DNA from: Ktedonobacteria bacterium
GTDB taxonomy: Bacteria > Chloroflexota > Ktedonobacteria > Ktedonobacterales > JACDGC01
NCBI GenBank assembly: GCA_027459705.1
Contig: DAIDHM010000057.1
Span: 22,106-86,105 of the forward strand
DNA length: 64,000 nt
Reading direction: 5' to 3'
Below are positions 18,023-26,886 of this stretch, in pieces; position 1 is the first letter of the stretch; each line of letters starts with the position of its first letter. The notes below the pieces were generated by a model that made no database searches, was not told the origin of the DNA, and worked only from the letters and a program-made list of their open reading frames with translations. Both the position numbers and the translations under genes were made by a program.

Positions 18023-18697
18023 ATGGTTTCCAAGATGGCAACACAGACGGATAGCGACATTCAGTTGGATGTCATGGACGAGATTCGCTGGGACGCACGA
18101 CTCATGGCGACAGACATCGGCGTCGGTGTCAAGAATGGCGTCGTCTCGCTCAGCGGCTGGGTCGACTCATATCATAAGAAGATTGCCGCGGAAGAGGCGG
18201 CCTTCCGGGTCCGCGGAACATTGGCAGTTGCCAATGAGATCGACGTGCGCTTACCAAGTTCCGCTGAGCGTACGGATGCGGAATTAGCACAGACCGTCCT
18301 CAATGCCTTGAAATGGGATACTACTATCCCAACTGGCACGTTGGAAGTGACGGTCTCCAAAGGATGGGTGACTATTAAGGGCACGGTCGAGTATGGCTAC
18401 CTGAAAGTCGATGCTGACCGCGTCGTTCAGCGCATCGCGGGCGTCCGTGGTGTGACAAACCAGATCACCATCCGATCGACCTTGAAACCGATCGATATCA
18501 AGGAGCGAATCGAGAAAGCGCTCGTCCGCAATGCCCAGACGGATGCCCAAAGCATTACCGTCGAGACCAAAGAGCACCATGTCATCTTGCGCGGGACTGT
18601 ACGTTCGTACGCCGAAAAAATAGCGGCTGAACAGACTGCCTGGTCGGCGCCAGGTGTCAGAAGCATTGAGAACAACTTGATCATTCAGCCGTTCTGA
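18023..18697 (+). CDS. triple BON-domain protein
   Basis: A 224-residue protein composed of three consecutive BON domains (about residues 14-78, 84-151 and 153-224), each with the alpha-beta pattern ending in Gly-Val-x-Ser-Leu-x-Gly-type strands (GVVSLSGWVDS, GWVTIKGTVEY, HHVILRGTVRS). BON domains bind phospholipid and occur in OsmY-like proteins induced by osmotic and other stress. No signal peptide is seen, so it may be cytoplasmic. AAAGGATG stands just before the start ATG. It is 47 bases downstream of the Vms1-like gene and 23 bases upstream of a small helical protein gene. Confidence 0.88.
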   Translation: MVSKMATQTDSDIQLDVMDEIRWDARLMATDIGVGVKNGVVSLSGWVDSYHKKIAAEEAAFRVRGTLAVANEIDVRLPSSAERTDAELAQTVLNALKWDTTIPTGTLEVTVSKGWVTIKGTVEYGYLKVDADRVVQRIAGVRGVTNQITIRSTLKPIDIKERIEKALVRNAQTDAQSITVETKEHHVILRGTVRSYAEKIAAEQTAWSAPGVRSIENNLIIQPF

Positions 18698-18720
18698 GGC
18701 ACGCGGAAAGGAAATTGAAC

Positions 18721-18948
18721 ATGGCCAAACAACCCGTGATGAGCAATCTCAGCTACGATCTGCTCACCGTCTTGCAGAATAAGCTTGAGGCGCTCGCTGC
18801 CTATGAAGTGTATCTGAAGGATTGCAAGGAGTCTGGTGAAGATTCCTGCCATCAATTGGTAGCAGACCTCAAGCACGATGATGAACTACACGTAGCAAAA
18901 CTGCGCGCGGAGCTAGAGCGATTGGTGCGAGAGGGCAAATTTCATTGA
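18721..18948 (+). CDS. small two-helix protein, ferritin-like half
   Basis: A 75-residue helical protein. The sequence LSYDLLTVLQNKLEALAAYEVYLKD and a second helix LVADLKHDDELHVAKLRAELERL contain Glu and ExxH patterns reminiscent of half of a ferritin/rubrerythrin bundle, so a dimer might form a four-helix bundle; metal binding is a guess. ATG 18721 follows AAAGGA at normal spacing; the track start is an upstream TTG. It ends the Vms1-like/BON operon and is followed by a strong hairpin. Confidence 0.7.
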   Translation: MAKQPVMSNLSYDLLTVLQNKLEALAAYEVYLKDCKESGEDSCHQLVADLKHDDELHVAKLRAELERLVREGKFH

Positions 18949-18980
18949 GTGAGCTCGCAACCAAGCTCGATGCTGGTATC

Positions 18981-19013
18981 AGCGGCCGTTACCCGTATTG
19001 GGTAACGGCCGCT
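18981..19013. terminator. bidirectional hairpin between converging operons
   Basis: AGCGGCCGTTACCC and GGGTAACGGCCGCT form a perfect 14-bp stem with a five-base loop. It lies between the end of the small helical protein gene and the end of the PucR-type regulator gene. No T tract follows on either strand. Confidence 0.65.
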
Positions 19014-19100
19014 GTTGCCCAGTGTCGCTAAGAACGGCATCCAGTGTGCAATATGGTTCTGAGAGCACATTGCTACGCCATGCATACGGGCGTGGCGCGT

Positions 19101-21092
19101 TTACAGTAAACGCAAAATCATGCATGCCAACTGCAGGTCGAGCAAATGTGTGATATCATCCAGGCGGGTTGACAGCAAATCTTCAATCTTGCGCAAACGG
19201 TAGCGCAAGGTATTGGGATGCAGCACTAACGCCAACGCCGCATCATGGATAGATTGGTTCGCTGTCAGATACGCTTCCAGGGCAGCCATAAGGATGCCAT
19301 CATGGGTCTCGTCATAGACCAATACGGCACGAAGCCGTCCCATCGCAAAGTCAAGCAGTTCGGACGCATTCTCGACCTGGAAGAGCAGGCGCATGACTCC
19401 AAGATCGGAATAGGTCAATGTCTTGTCACGGCCACCCAAGCGTCGAATGACACGGAGCGATCGTTCTGCCTCGGCATGTGAGGTGCGGATCTGATCGAGC
19501 GAGGGATAGATTTTACCCACCCCCACGGAGATGGTGAGATCAGGCAACATCTGGGCACACCGCGATCGCGCCGCGGCCACGACGCGTTCGGCCGAACGCG
19601 GAGCAGTGTTTGCCCCCGTCACCACGCCGGCGACGGGAATATCGCCAGAGGCATCGCCGACATTGGTGAGAATGAGCGCCAATTGATCATGTCGGCCAGC
19701 TACCAGCGCATGGGGCGAGGAACTTCGCGCGATACCTTGCAGTGCATCGAAGAACCGACGACGGAGCGCGTCGATATCCGCCTCAGAGAGCCGTTGTTGG
19801 CCTACATAATGGCCAAACTGATCAATATCAAAGACCAGTACCTGAAAGGGTCCGCGCAGGTCGTGCCCGAGATAGCGTCCACGATCGCGCATCTGATCGG
19901 CATCATCATAGCGTCCAGCAATGAGATCATCGGCAAAGCCATGGCGGACGCGGAGCTCAACCTCATGTGCCAGACGATCTTTGACGAGCTCCAGCGCCAG
20001 CACCGTAGCCCCATGCCCGAGCGCCCGCAGATGCAATGGGGGCGCGGGAAGCGCTGGCAGCAGGAGCGAAACATAGCCGAGAAGATGTTGGCCAGCGATG
20101 ATCGGGGCGACCGCGCGCGCTTCTGCGAGGCCAAGCCGGGGCATAGCGGGAAGTTCGAATGGCGCGCGCGCATCTTTATCCGTCATTTTGGCGGCGCGAG
20201 CGGCGAGGGCCTCGCGCGAGAGCGCGGCAAGTTCGCCTCCGGCGCCCATCTCGCCGGATTGCGCGAGCACATGGCCAAATTGATCCTGCACGACGACAGG
20301 GCTCTGCACAACGCGCGCGAGAGCCGCGGTAATGGCCGGAATGCCCTGATTGGTGAGGACCAACTGCGTGAGGGTAGTATGAATTTCAGCGGAGCGTTCG
20401 AGTAATCGGCGTTGCTCGTGCAATTCATCGGTCGTCTCTTCGAGCCGACCGATGGTCATTTGTTGCGCTTCCATGAGGCGGGCGATTTCAATGGCGATAC
20501 CGACCTGGGTAGCTGCAAGCATGAGCGCGTCAATTTCGATCTGGGTATAATGGCGCGGTTCCAACTGATAACAATTGAGGGTGCCAATATGACGACCATG
20601 ACAGGAGAGGGGCAAGACGATTAAGGAGCGGTAATGTTCCTGCCGCGCCAGCGCACGCCATCGTACAAATTCAGGATCCGTCTCGGTGTCTTCCACAATG
20701 ACGATCTTGCCAGAACGAAACGCCTGGCTGGATGGTGATTCGTTGAATTCCAGTTCCTGGAGGTAGACGGGGAAGTTGTGGTTGATGGCTTCGACATAAC
20801 TCTCTGAAAGGCCAGCCGACCCTTCGATCAAAAGCATCTGCGCGCGTTCCAGTAAAATCGCGCAGTAGTGGACCTGGAGCTTTTCGCGGATCGCAGCGGT
20901 CAGATCCCCCAGGGTTTCGTGTAGCGGACGAAAGCGTGCGAGCGTAGTAAAGATCTCACTGATCAGTAGTTGTTCGACTCCGCGCGATAAGACCGCCATG
21001 GGAATGCTTGTCTCGCGTTTGTACGGCAGAACCTCATTGTGCACCAAATCATCCTCCAATTCGTTGCCAGAACAGCATCGACGCTGTATCAA
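19101..21092 (-). CDS. GAF domain / PucR (CdaR-type) transcriptional regulator
   Basis: A 663-residue regulator. An N-terminal GAF domain (about residues 40-210, ending TQIEIDALMLAATQVGIAIE) is joined by a coiled segment (about 212-245) to a region typical of CdaR/PucR regulators, including a degenerate GGDEF-like part (PFQVLVFDIDQFGHYV, later ISVGVGKIYPSLDQIRTSHAEAERSL). The C-terminal HTH reads HDAALALVLHPNTLRYRLRKIEDLL, the hallmark of this family. Such proteins sense small molecules and control catabolic genes. Possible later start at the Met of MAVLSRGVEQLL. No catabolic cluster is adjacent, so the target is unclear. Confidence 0.88.
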   Translation of the reverse strand: MIQRRCCSGNELEDDLVHNEVLPYKRETSIPMAVLSRGVEQLLISEIFTTLARFRPLHETLGDLTAAIREKLQVHYCAILLERAQMLLIEGSAGLSESYVEAINHNFPVYLQELEFNESPSSQAFRSGKIVIVEDTETDPEFVRWRALARQEHYRSLIVLPLSCHGRHIGTLNCYQLEPRHYTQIEIDALMLAATQVGIAIEIARLMEAQQMTIGRLEETTDELHEQRRLLERSAEIHTTLTQLVLTNQGIPAITAALARVVQSPVVVQDQFGHVLAQSGEMGAGGELAALSREALAARAAKMTDKDARAPFELPAMPRLGLAEARAVAPIIAGQHLLGYVSLLLPALPAPPLHLRALGHGATVLALELVKDRLAHEVELRVRHGFADDLIAGRYDDADQMRDRGRYLGHDLRGPFQVLVFDIDQFGHYVGQQRLSEADIDALRRRFFDALQGIARSSSPHALVAGRHDQLALILTNVGDASGDIPVAGVVTGANTAPRSAERVVAAARSRCAQMLPDLTISVGVGKIYPSLDQIRTSHAEAERSLRVIRRLGGRDKTLTYSDLGVMRLLFQVENASELLDFAMGRLRAVLVYDETHDGILMAALEAYLTANQSIHDAALALVLHPNTLRYRLRKIEDLLSTRLDDITHLLDLQLACMILRLL

Positions 21093-21186
21093 GCGACACT
21101 GAATCTACGAAAGATGGAGTTCACCGGAACACGATCCTGATCGATCCCGCCCGGGTTGCGGCCCGAGGGAACGATCAGCCGGGAAG

Positions 21187-21216
21187 ATTATCAGCAATTG
21201 TACCCCAACATGACAA
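21187..21216 (-). promoter_or_regulatory. probable promoter of the GAF-PucR gene
   Basis: On the minus strand TTGTCA (21216-21211) and GATAAT (21192-21187) are separated by 18 bases, about 95 bases upstream of the start codon. The rest of the 21093-21690 gap shows only the rightward promoter at 21567. Confidence 0.5.
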
Positions 21217-21566
21217 TAATAGGAATATGGTTTCCGCTACCAAAATAAGAGGATTAAGCGGTACAAATACACATAAACCACCGTGATAGGGCGATTTCAT
21301 GAGATTTTTCTCATGTCAATAGCGCATATTCGTCGATATCGTCTGCCAGGTGTTGGACAACTATACTCTCCATGAGCGAAAACCCGAGCGGCATTTAAGG
21401 ATGAGAATCTATTTGCGTCCCAAAGGAAGGGTACTGCTATGACTTGGTGCACATATCGCGCGTTCCAGTGCTCGCCAATCCCCCGATATCACCTGGTTTT
21501 GGCCATGAGCGCCTGCGACCGCCGTATCTCGTGAAGCAGTCCAAAATTATCTGAGCATGCGCTATC

Positions 21567-21595
21567 TTGGCATCCTCGCAAGAATCTAGTATACT
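21567..21595 (+). promoter_or_regulatory. promoter of the zinc-ribbon protein gene
   Basis: TTGGCA (21567-21572) and TATACT (21590-21595) are separated by 17 bases. Transcription would begin near 21602, giving a leader of about 90 bases that ends in the strong site AAAGGAGGAGG before ATG 21691. Confidence 0.7.
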
Positions 21596-21690
21596 CATAT
21601 ATGCGGAGACTTGAGCGTGCATTGTAGCTCGCTCCCTGCTGTGAGTCACCCGTTGTGGCGTGAGGCCATAGGCGCAAAAGGAGGAGGCTG

Positions 21691-22557
21691 ATGCGCTGTT
21701 CCGGATGTGATAAACCACTGACCACCGGCGTCGTGGTTTGCCTCTATTGTGGCACACCGGTCCCTGAAGGCCTAGATTCCAGTCGTGTAGCTGTGGCAAC
21801 CGATCACCGTCCTGACCCAGTCCCGCTTTCCGGCGAAAACTGGCGGCAGACGAATGATCTGGCCAGTCCGTATCTGCGCGAAGTCACTTCGCTGACGCCG
21901 CCACCACCTCCCCTGTACCTGGGCACGCATTATGCCGAGACGACCTATCCAATTTCGGCCCCAAAGCGCAGTGGCGCGCGACGGTGGGTGCTCCTCGCCG
22001 TATTCATGGTTGTATTGATCGCGGGCGTGAGCGGAGCGTATCGTTTAGCCCTCGCCCGTGGCGTCGTGGGATCCGGGGTGAAATCAATTGGCGATGGGGC
22101 CGTCTCTGGCCAACCAGCGCCAGTCATCCATAATTACTGTGCGCCGACCCACAGCGATAGCAATCCATTACCGATCATTCAGAATGCGCAATTGACCGAC
22201 GGGGTACGCGATGTGCAGTCCGGCGATTACACGCCCATCGATCTTGCCACAACCTTTCAGGTCGGCAAATCGGCCTATATGACATTCGTTGTCGCGGCGA
22301 TTTCCACCAGCGGCACATTGAGCGCGTACTGGTGCCAGGCAAATGGTGCGGTGATCGCCTATCGCCAGATCATTGTCTCGCCCGCCCAGGCTGGGGACAA
22401 AGGGTATTTCAGCGTGAATAACATCGATCCCGCAAACGTCGGCAATGCCCACATCATCTTGTGGTGGCAGCCAGTCGCGGTCGATGGCACGATCCGCGAA
22501 ACCGCGATTCTCTCGTTACCCTTCACCATCGTCCCGTCCACGGCGACAAAACACTAA
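21691..22557 (+). CDS. zinc-ribbon membrane protein with extracytoplasmic domain
   Basis: A 288-residue protein of unknown function. The N-terminus is a short zinc ribbon (CSGCDKP and CLYCGTP, two CxxC pairs at residues 3-6 and 17-20), followed by a linker, one membrane helix at about 97-117 (VLLAVFMVVLIAGVSGAYRL), and a C-terminal domain of about 150 residues outside the cell (IIQNAQLTDGVRDVQSGDYT onward) with a beta-rich pattern. The ribosome-binding site AAAGGAGGAGG is very strong. Its TAA stop overlaps the ATG of the next small gene (TAATG), implying coupled translation and possibly a complex of the two membrane proteins. Confidence 0.8.
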   Translation: MRCSGCDKPLTTGVVVCLYCGTPVPEGLDSSRVAVATDHRPDPVPLSGENWRQTNDLASPYLREVTSLTPPPPPLYLGTHYAETTYPISAPKRSGARRWVLLAVFMVVLIAGVSGAYRLALARGVVGSGVKSIGDGAVSGQPAPVIHNYCAPTHSDSNPLPIIQNAQLTDGVRDVQSGDYTPIDLATTFQVGKSAYMTFVVAAISTSGTLSAYWCQANGAVIAYRQIIVSPAQAGDKGYFSVNNIDPANVGNAHIILWWQPVAVDGTIRETAILSLPFTIVPSTATKH

Positions 22558-22754
22558 TGGACAACTTACAGCCTGGGAGTGTGCGCATGTTTGCCGGAAC
22601 AATCCTGGCTGCATTGACCTCGAGCCGGCACGACACGCTGATCTTCCTGGGCCTCACTTCGGTTATCTTCGCGTCGTTTGGCTTTCTCATCATCGCCTTT
22701 CTCGTCAGCCGCGGCATGGAGAAAAGCGATGATCCTCATGCCAAAGTCGATTGA
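22557..22754 (+). CDS. small single-pass membrane protein coupled to zinc-ribbon gene
   Basis: A 65-residue product with one membrane helix (LIFLGLTSVIFASFGFLIIAFLV) and a charged tail ending in HAKVD. The start ATG shares its first base with the stop of the preceding gene (TAATG), which explains the absence of its own ribosome-binding site; the track ORF runs back into that gene and is not meaningful upstream. It is too short for a family call. It may assist or stabilise the zinc-ribbon membrane protein. Confidence 0.6.
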   Translation: MDNLQPGSVRMFAGTILAALTSSRHDTLIFLGLTSVIFASFGFLIIAFLVSRGMEKSDDPHAKVD

Positions 22755-22807
22755 CCAGCAGGCAGAAAAGCCATACTCATTCTTGGTCCTCGGCTGTTGC
22801 TCCCATG

Positions 22808-24136
22808 TCAAGACGATGGTGATGATGAGGGCGGTTGCGGGACCTTATCTGCTCCCTGGAGTCGGCTACGCATATGGGGCAGAATGGCGCGCAATGCCAC
22901 CCCTTGGCCAACAAGAGTAAAAAGCACTACTCCATACACGATATCTGTAAGCAACGTACGCGCGGGAAAATTTGGCGCCAGGCTCAGCACAAGAACGAGA
23001 GAGAGCGCCCCGCGAAGTCCGGCGAGCAACAATATGGGCCGCCAGATACGCGGAATGCTGCGGCGTGGTGGCGGGAACATGCTGCTGAACGACAGGTGAT
23101 TTCCGCGCGATGCCACGCTCTGCTGTCGTGAAGCAGTGCCAAAATGCTGTACGGCCGTATTGACGATGGGGATACAGACGAACAGCATCACCGCGCGGCC
23201 CAATACCACACCAATAACTACCCAGATGATGGCTGGTAAAGCCGCGACGAATTGCGCCGCACCGATCTGAATTCCCAATACCAGAAAGAGCAACGAGTTA
23301 GCGACATAGCCGATAAATTGCCAGATCATATCTACGGCTGCTTGCGTCTGTTCAGAAAATGCGATACTTCGACCGACACTTGCCAACGTGAGCCCGGCAC
23401 AGACAACAGCCAATAACCCAGATGTTTGGAGCGCGGTGGCGAGTAAAAACGATCCGAATGCCACACCCACGGTCACGGTCATTTCGATCAGGTAGTCATC
23501 CACTACGCGCAGGCCTTGTGAAACAAGGTATCCAATGGTGATACCAAGCAATGGGCCACCAAATAGTTCCCATAAGCTACGTAAGGTTATCGTATTCATG
23601 GTAGGAAGAGCGATGCCAGCAGTCGGCACAAGCATAAGGATGACGAAAAATGCTACCGCGCCAACGCCATCATTAAACAGGCTCTCGCCTTCAATGATCG
23701 TCCGCAAGCGCGGCGTGATTTGCAATTGTCGGAAGAGCGAGAGTATGGCCACTGGATCCGTTGGTGAAACAATCGCACCTAAAAGTAATGCAAGGGGCCA
23801 ATTCAAGCCGGCGCCCCAATGACCAAAAGCTCCCACGATACCAAGCGAGATGAGCAAACCGGGCACAGCCAACAAGAAAATGGGGAACCAATCCGACCGT
23901 AGCCGTCGTGGATCCATGCTCCAGGCGCCTTCGAAGAGCAGCGCTGGTAAAAAAATGAAGAGCACGATATCTGGATCCAGCCCAATCCCCGGTAGAATCC
24001 GCAAGATGCCAAGGGTGAGCCCCGTGAGCACTAACACTAATGTATAGGGGAGCTGTAGGCGGCGGGCGAGCAGCGCAATCAAGAGCGTAATGATGAGCAA
24101 AATAAGGATGGTGCGGATTTCTGCGGAGGTTTGCAT
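22808..24136 (-). CDS. Na+(K+)/H+ antiporter, CPA1/NhaP type
   Basis: Cation/proton antiporter of 442 residues with about 12 membrane helices. Helix-associated signatures include PGIGLDPDIVLFIFLPALLFEGAW, the SPTDPVA motif and the family ion-binding segment EGESLFNDGVG with the conserved Asn-Asp pair, which marks electroneutral CPA1 exchangers. There is no large cytoplasmic C-terminal domain. ATG 24136 has GGAG about ten bases upstream; the track start at 24151 is a GTG. It should adjust cytoplasmic pH and Na+ by exchange in the inner membrane. It converges with the small membrane protein gene. Confidence 0.92.
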   Translation of the reverse strand: MQTSAEIRTILILLIITLLIALLARRLQLPYTLVLVLTGLTLGILRILPGIGLDPDIVLFIFLPALLFEGAWSMDPRRLRSDWFPIFLLAVPGLLISLGIVGAFGHWGAGLNWPLALLLGAIVSPTDPVAILSLFRQLQITPRLRTIIEGESLFNDGVGAVAFFVILMLVPTAGIALPTMNTITLRSLWELFGGPLLGITIGYLVSQGLRVVDDYLIEMTVTVGVAFGSFLLATALQTSGLLAVVCAGLTLASVGRSIAFSEQTQAAVDMIWQFIGYVANSLLFLVLGIQIGAAQFVAALPAIIWVVIGVVLGRAVMLFVCIPIVNTAVQHFGTASRQQSVASRGNHLSFSSMFPPPRRSIPRIWRPILLLAGLRGALSLVLVLSLAPNFPARTLLTDIVYGVVLFTLVGQGVALRAILPHMRSRLQGADKVPQPPSSSPSS

Positions 24137-24283
24137 GGATAGTGGCTCCACTCTCGCGATAGTTTATCTGCATTGTCTGTGGTTAGGGTGAATCATCTCC
24201 ACCATCCAAGGTTTCCCCGCATGCCATCTTTGGCGTATCATCTATAGGACAATGGTGTCGTAGATGTTGCAAAGGAGATCACC

Positions 24284-26011
24284 ATGCTCGACCAGAAACC
24301 CTCTTACGAGAAGATCGATGCGGCTAGTGCATTATATGATAAGCGCGAACTCGTGCGCCTGGCAGACGCTCTCAGCGCGTGGGAGAGCACGGCCGTACAA
24401 CAGGCGAATCGCCGCCTCCCAGAAAAGCGCTCCCACTTCGCCACACAATCTGGCATCCCTGTACAGCGCGTCTATACCCCGCTGGATATCGCGGCTGACG
24501 ATCTGCAGCGCGATCTGGGACTTCCAGGCGAGTATCCATATACCCGGGGCGTACAGGCGACGATGTATCGCGCGAAGCCCTGGACGATGCGAATGTTCGC
24601 CGGATTTGGTACGGCGGAAGAGACCAACGCCCGTTTCAAATATTTATTGGAGCATGGTCAGACCGGCCTCTCGGTCGCCTTCGACATGCCCACACTCTAT
24701 GGCTATGACCATGACCACGAGTTGGCGCAGGGTGAATTCGGCAAGTGCGGCGTTGCTATCAGTTCGTTAGCGGATATGGAGATTCTCTTCGACGGTATCC
24801 CGATGGACCAGGTGACCACCTCGATGACGATCAACAGTCCGGCGGCGGTCATCTGGGCGATGTACATCGCCGCCGCTGAGAAGCGCGGCATTCCGATGGC
24901 GGCACTCGGTGGAACACTCCAGAATGACATCCTGAAAGAATATATTGCCCAAAAAGAATATCTCTTTCCACCAGAACCTTCCATGCGCCTGGTGGTCGAT
25001 ACAATCGAATTTGGCACACGAAACATGCCCCGCTGGAACACGATCTCGATCTCTGGCTACCATATTCGCGAGGCTGGCGCGACCGCCGTCCAGGAGTTGG
25101 CTTTTACCCTGGCGGATGGTCTGGAATATGTCGAGGCCGCCCTGGCGCGTGGGCTCGCCATTGATGCGTTCGCGCCTCGTCTCTCATTCTTCTTTGATGT
25201 CCACAATGATTTTTTCGAAGAAGTCGCAAAATTTCGGGCAGCCCGCCGCATCTGGGCGCGCGAGATGCGAGAGCACTATGGCGCTAAGGATGAACGCTCC
25301 TGGCTCTGCCGCATCCATGCCCAGACCGCGGGCGTCTCTCTGACAGCCCAGCAACCGGATAACAATGTCGTGCGCGTGGCGCTGCAAGCATTGGCGGCCG
25401 TCCTGGGTGGCACGAATTCGCTGCATACCAACTCCCTGGATGAGGCGCTAGCTCTGCCCACGGAACGCGCGGCCTTGATTGCCCTGCGTACCCAACAGAT
25501 CATCGCCCATGAGAGTGGGGTCACCAATACGGTGGATCCGCTGGGTGGATCGTACTTCGTTGAAGCGTTGACCGATGAGATGGATAGGCAGGCGACTGAC
25601 TATATCGCACGCATTCGCGCCCTTGGCGGTGTGGTGCCGTGTATTCGCAACGGCTTCTTTGGCCGCGAGATTGCCGAGGCATCATATCGCTTTCAGCAGG
25701 AAGTCGACAGTCACGATCGCATTATCGTTGGGGTCAATGACTATCTCGTCGATGACCCGACCCCAGTGCCGACGCTTTCCGTCGATATGGCAAAAGAACG
25801 TATCCACCTGCAAAGATTGACACAAGTGCGGGAAACTCGCGATAACGCCCGTGTCGGCGCCACACTGGCAGCCCTGCGCGCTGTCGCGCGTGGCACAGAA
25901 AACACGATGCCGGCCATCCTGGACGCCGTCCGCGCCTACGCGACCTTGGGTGAGATCATGGATGTTTTCCGCGAAGTCTTCGGCGATTACCTGGAAGCTC
26001 CCGTCTATTAG
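24284..26011 (+). CDS. acyl-CoA mutase large subunit (methylmalonyl-CoA mutase family)
   Basis: Adenosylcobalamin-dependent carbon-skeleton mutase, catalytic subunit only, 575 residues. Family signatures include [58 protein letters not shown], and the [12 protein letters not shown] segment. The B12-binding domain (DxHxxG) is absent, as in split enzymes where a separate small subunit carries it; no such gene lies in the window. The acyl group may be methylmalonyl-, isobutyryl-, 2-hydroxyisobutyryl- or ethylmalonyl-CoA; I cannot decide. AAAGGAG precedes the start. The PduO adenosyltransferase at 33338 would provide cofactor. Confidence 0.9.
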   Translation: MLDQKPSYEKIDAASALYDKRELVRLADALSAWESTAVQQANRRLPEKRSHFATQSGIPVQRVYTPLDIAADDLQRDLGLPGEYPYTRGVQATMYRAKPWTMRMFAGFGTAEETNARFKYLLEHGQTGLSVAFDMPTLYGYDHDHELAQGEFGKCGVAISSLADMEILFDGIPMDQVTTSMTINSPAAVIWAMYIAAAEKRGIPMAALGGTLQNDILKEYIAQKEYLFPPEPSMRLVVDTIEFGTRNMPRWNTISISGYHIREAGATAVQELAFTLADGLEYVEAALARGLAIDAFAPRLSFFFDVHNDFFEEVAKFRAARRIWAREMREHYGAKDERSWLCRIHAQTAGVSLTAQQPDNNVVRVALQALAAVLGGTNSLHTNSLDEALALPTERAALIALRTQQIIAHESGVTNTVDPLGGSYFVEALTDEMDRQATDYIARIRALGGVVPCIRNGFFGREIAEASYRFQQEVDSHDRIIVGVNDYLVDDPTPVPTLSVDMAKERIHLQRLTQVRETRDNARVGATLAALRAVARGTENTMPAILDAVRAYATLGEIMDVFREVFGDYLEAPVY

Positions 26012-26241
26012 ACGGATCAGTCCGCAATTGCGATAGTGTCCACCTGCACGCTGGCCACACCCTTATCGAGGATAGAAGTGGCCCGCGTACAGATGGTACC
26101 ACTTACGCACGGCGGTCGTCCCATGTTGCGGCCGTGCACTGATGATAGCGCACCCAAACGGCAATGCGCGCGTATCCACCAGGCGACCGTTTATCATCCA
26201 ATAGCAAGCCAACAACCTATCAGGCGATCCGGCATCTTTTC

Positions 26242-26270
26242 TTGACTATCATCATTTCGCGGCGTAGAAT
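26242..26270 (+). promoter_or_regulatory. promoter of the M-box leader
   Basis: TTGACT (26242-26247) and TAGAAT (26265-26270) are separated by 17 bases. Transcription would begin near 26277, about 40 bases before the riboswitch aptamer. Confidence 0.75.
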
Positions 26271-26318
26271 AAGACCGAGGATCACCATACAACGCAGTCA
26301 AGTGATATCTTTGCCATT

Positions 26319-26491
26319 CACCCGCCTTGGTAGGTGAGGCGTCCGCGCGGAAACAAGCCGCTGATCAGAAACGTCGAGAGACGCCAACGGTCAGGCCAGG
26401 TCTCGCTGGAGTAAGGCGAAACCCGAAGCGGCTGAATCGATGCCATCGATTCTACGACACGCGGTGCCAAAGCTCGGACTTGGAGGGGGTG
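26319..26491 (+). promoter_or_regulatory. M-box (ykoK leader) Mg2+ riboswitch
   Basis: The stretch contains the conserved blocks of the M-box in order: GGTAGGTGAGGC, then AAGCCGCTG, CAGAAACGTC, GAGAGACGCCAA, AAGCGGCTGAATC, and GGTGCCAAAGCTC. These match the B. subtilis mgtE leader (GTTAGGTGAGGC, CGCTGC, AAAGACGCCAA, GCAGCTGGAT, AGTGCTAAAGCTC) block for block. Pairing is consistent: AGCCGCT with AGCGGCT closes an inner helix and CACCC with GGGTG may close the outer one. M-boxes fold on Mg2+ binding and usually switch off Mg2+ transporter genes. The next gene, about 400 bases on, is an ABC permease. The expression platform is unclear; a stem CGCCCTC/GGGGGCG near 26535-26566 is a candidate. Confidence 0.88.
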
Positions 26492-26632
26492 CTCGGTCGC
26501 AATGGGATGCGTCGCTCATCTTTGCGCCGGTTTCGCCCTCTGGAGTATCCGACTCTGGGGGGCGTCGTCATGTTCGACCCGCTACCCGCCTCGATCCCGG
26601 TGTGGTGTACAAACATGGAGTGAATAAGACTT

Positions 26633-26755
26633 ATGGACGCTGGCCCTAGTAGTCGTCGACAGATATTGTCGATTTGCTCACTGGGTATTCTGGCTCTCCC
26701 CACGTTTGGGAGCGCGATGTGCAATGCTCCGCCGGTCCAAGACCGACGCGTGTGA
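26633..26755 (+). CDS. possible 40-residue lipoprotein or signal-peptide remnant
   Basis: A short ORF between riboswitch and ABC permease gene, missed by the ORF track. It reads MDAGPSSRRQILSICSLGIL and continues through ALPTFGSAMCNAPP, stopping at codon 41. A twin-arginine-like SRRQIL, a hydrophobic core and a lipobox-like GSAMC are visible, as in exported binding lipoproteins. GGAG lies 12 bases upstream, which is rather far. It could be a tiny lipoprotein, the relic of a lost substrate-binding protein, or chance. Confidence 0.3.
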   Translation: MDAGPSSRRQILSICSLGILALPTFGSAMCNAPPVQDRRV

Positions 26756-26886
26756 CCCTTCTCGCGGCATTGAGGTGCCGCGCCCACCGGTCACCTACGC
26801 CGTCGGCGTCGGTGCACCCGAGCACATCCTCCTCCCCAGTCGCGTGGGCAAGCCGTCAGGAAACATTGGCTTGATGGAGGTGAGTG

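Noticed and set aside
26327-26787. ORFs on both strands across the M-box region (26327, 26440, 26452)
   Set aside because: They overlap the conserved riboswitch sequence and lack start signals; RNA conservation explains the stretch better.
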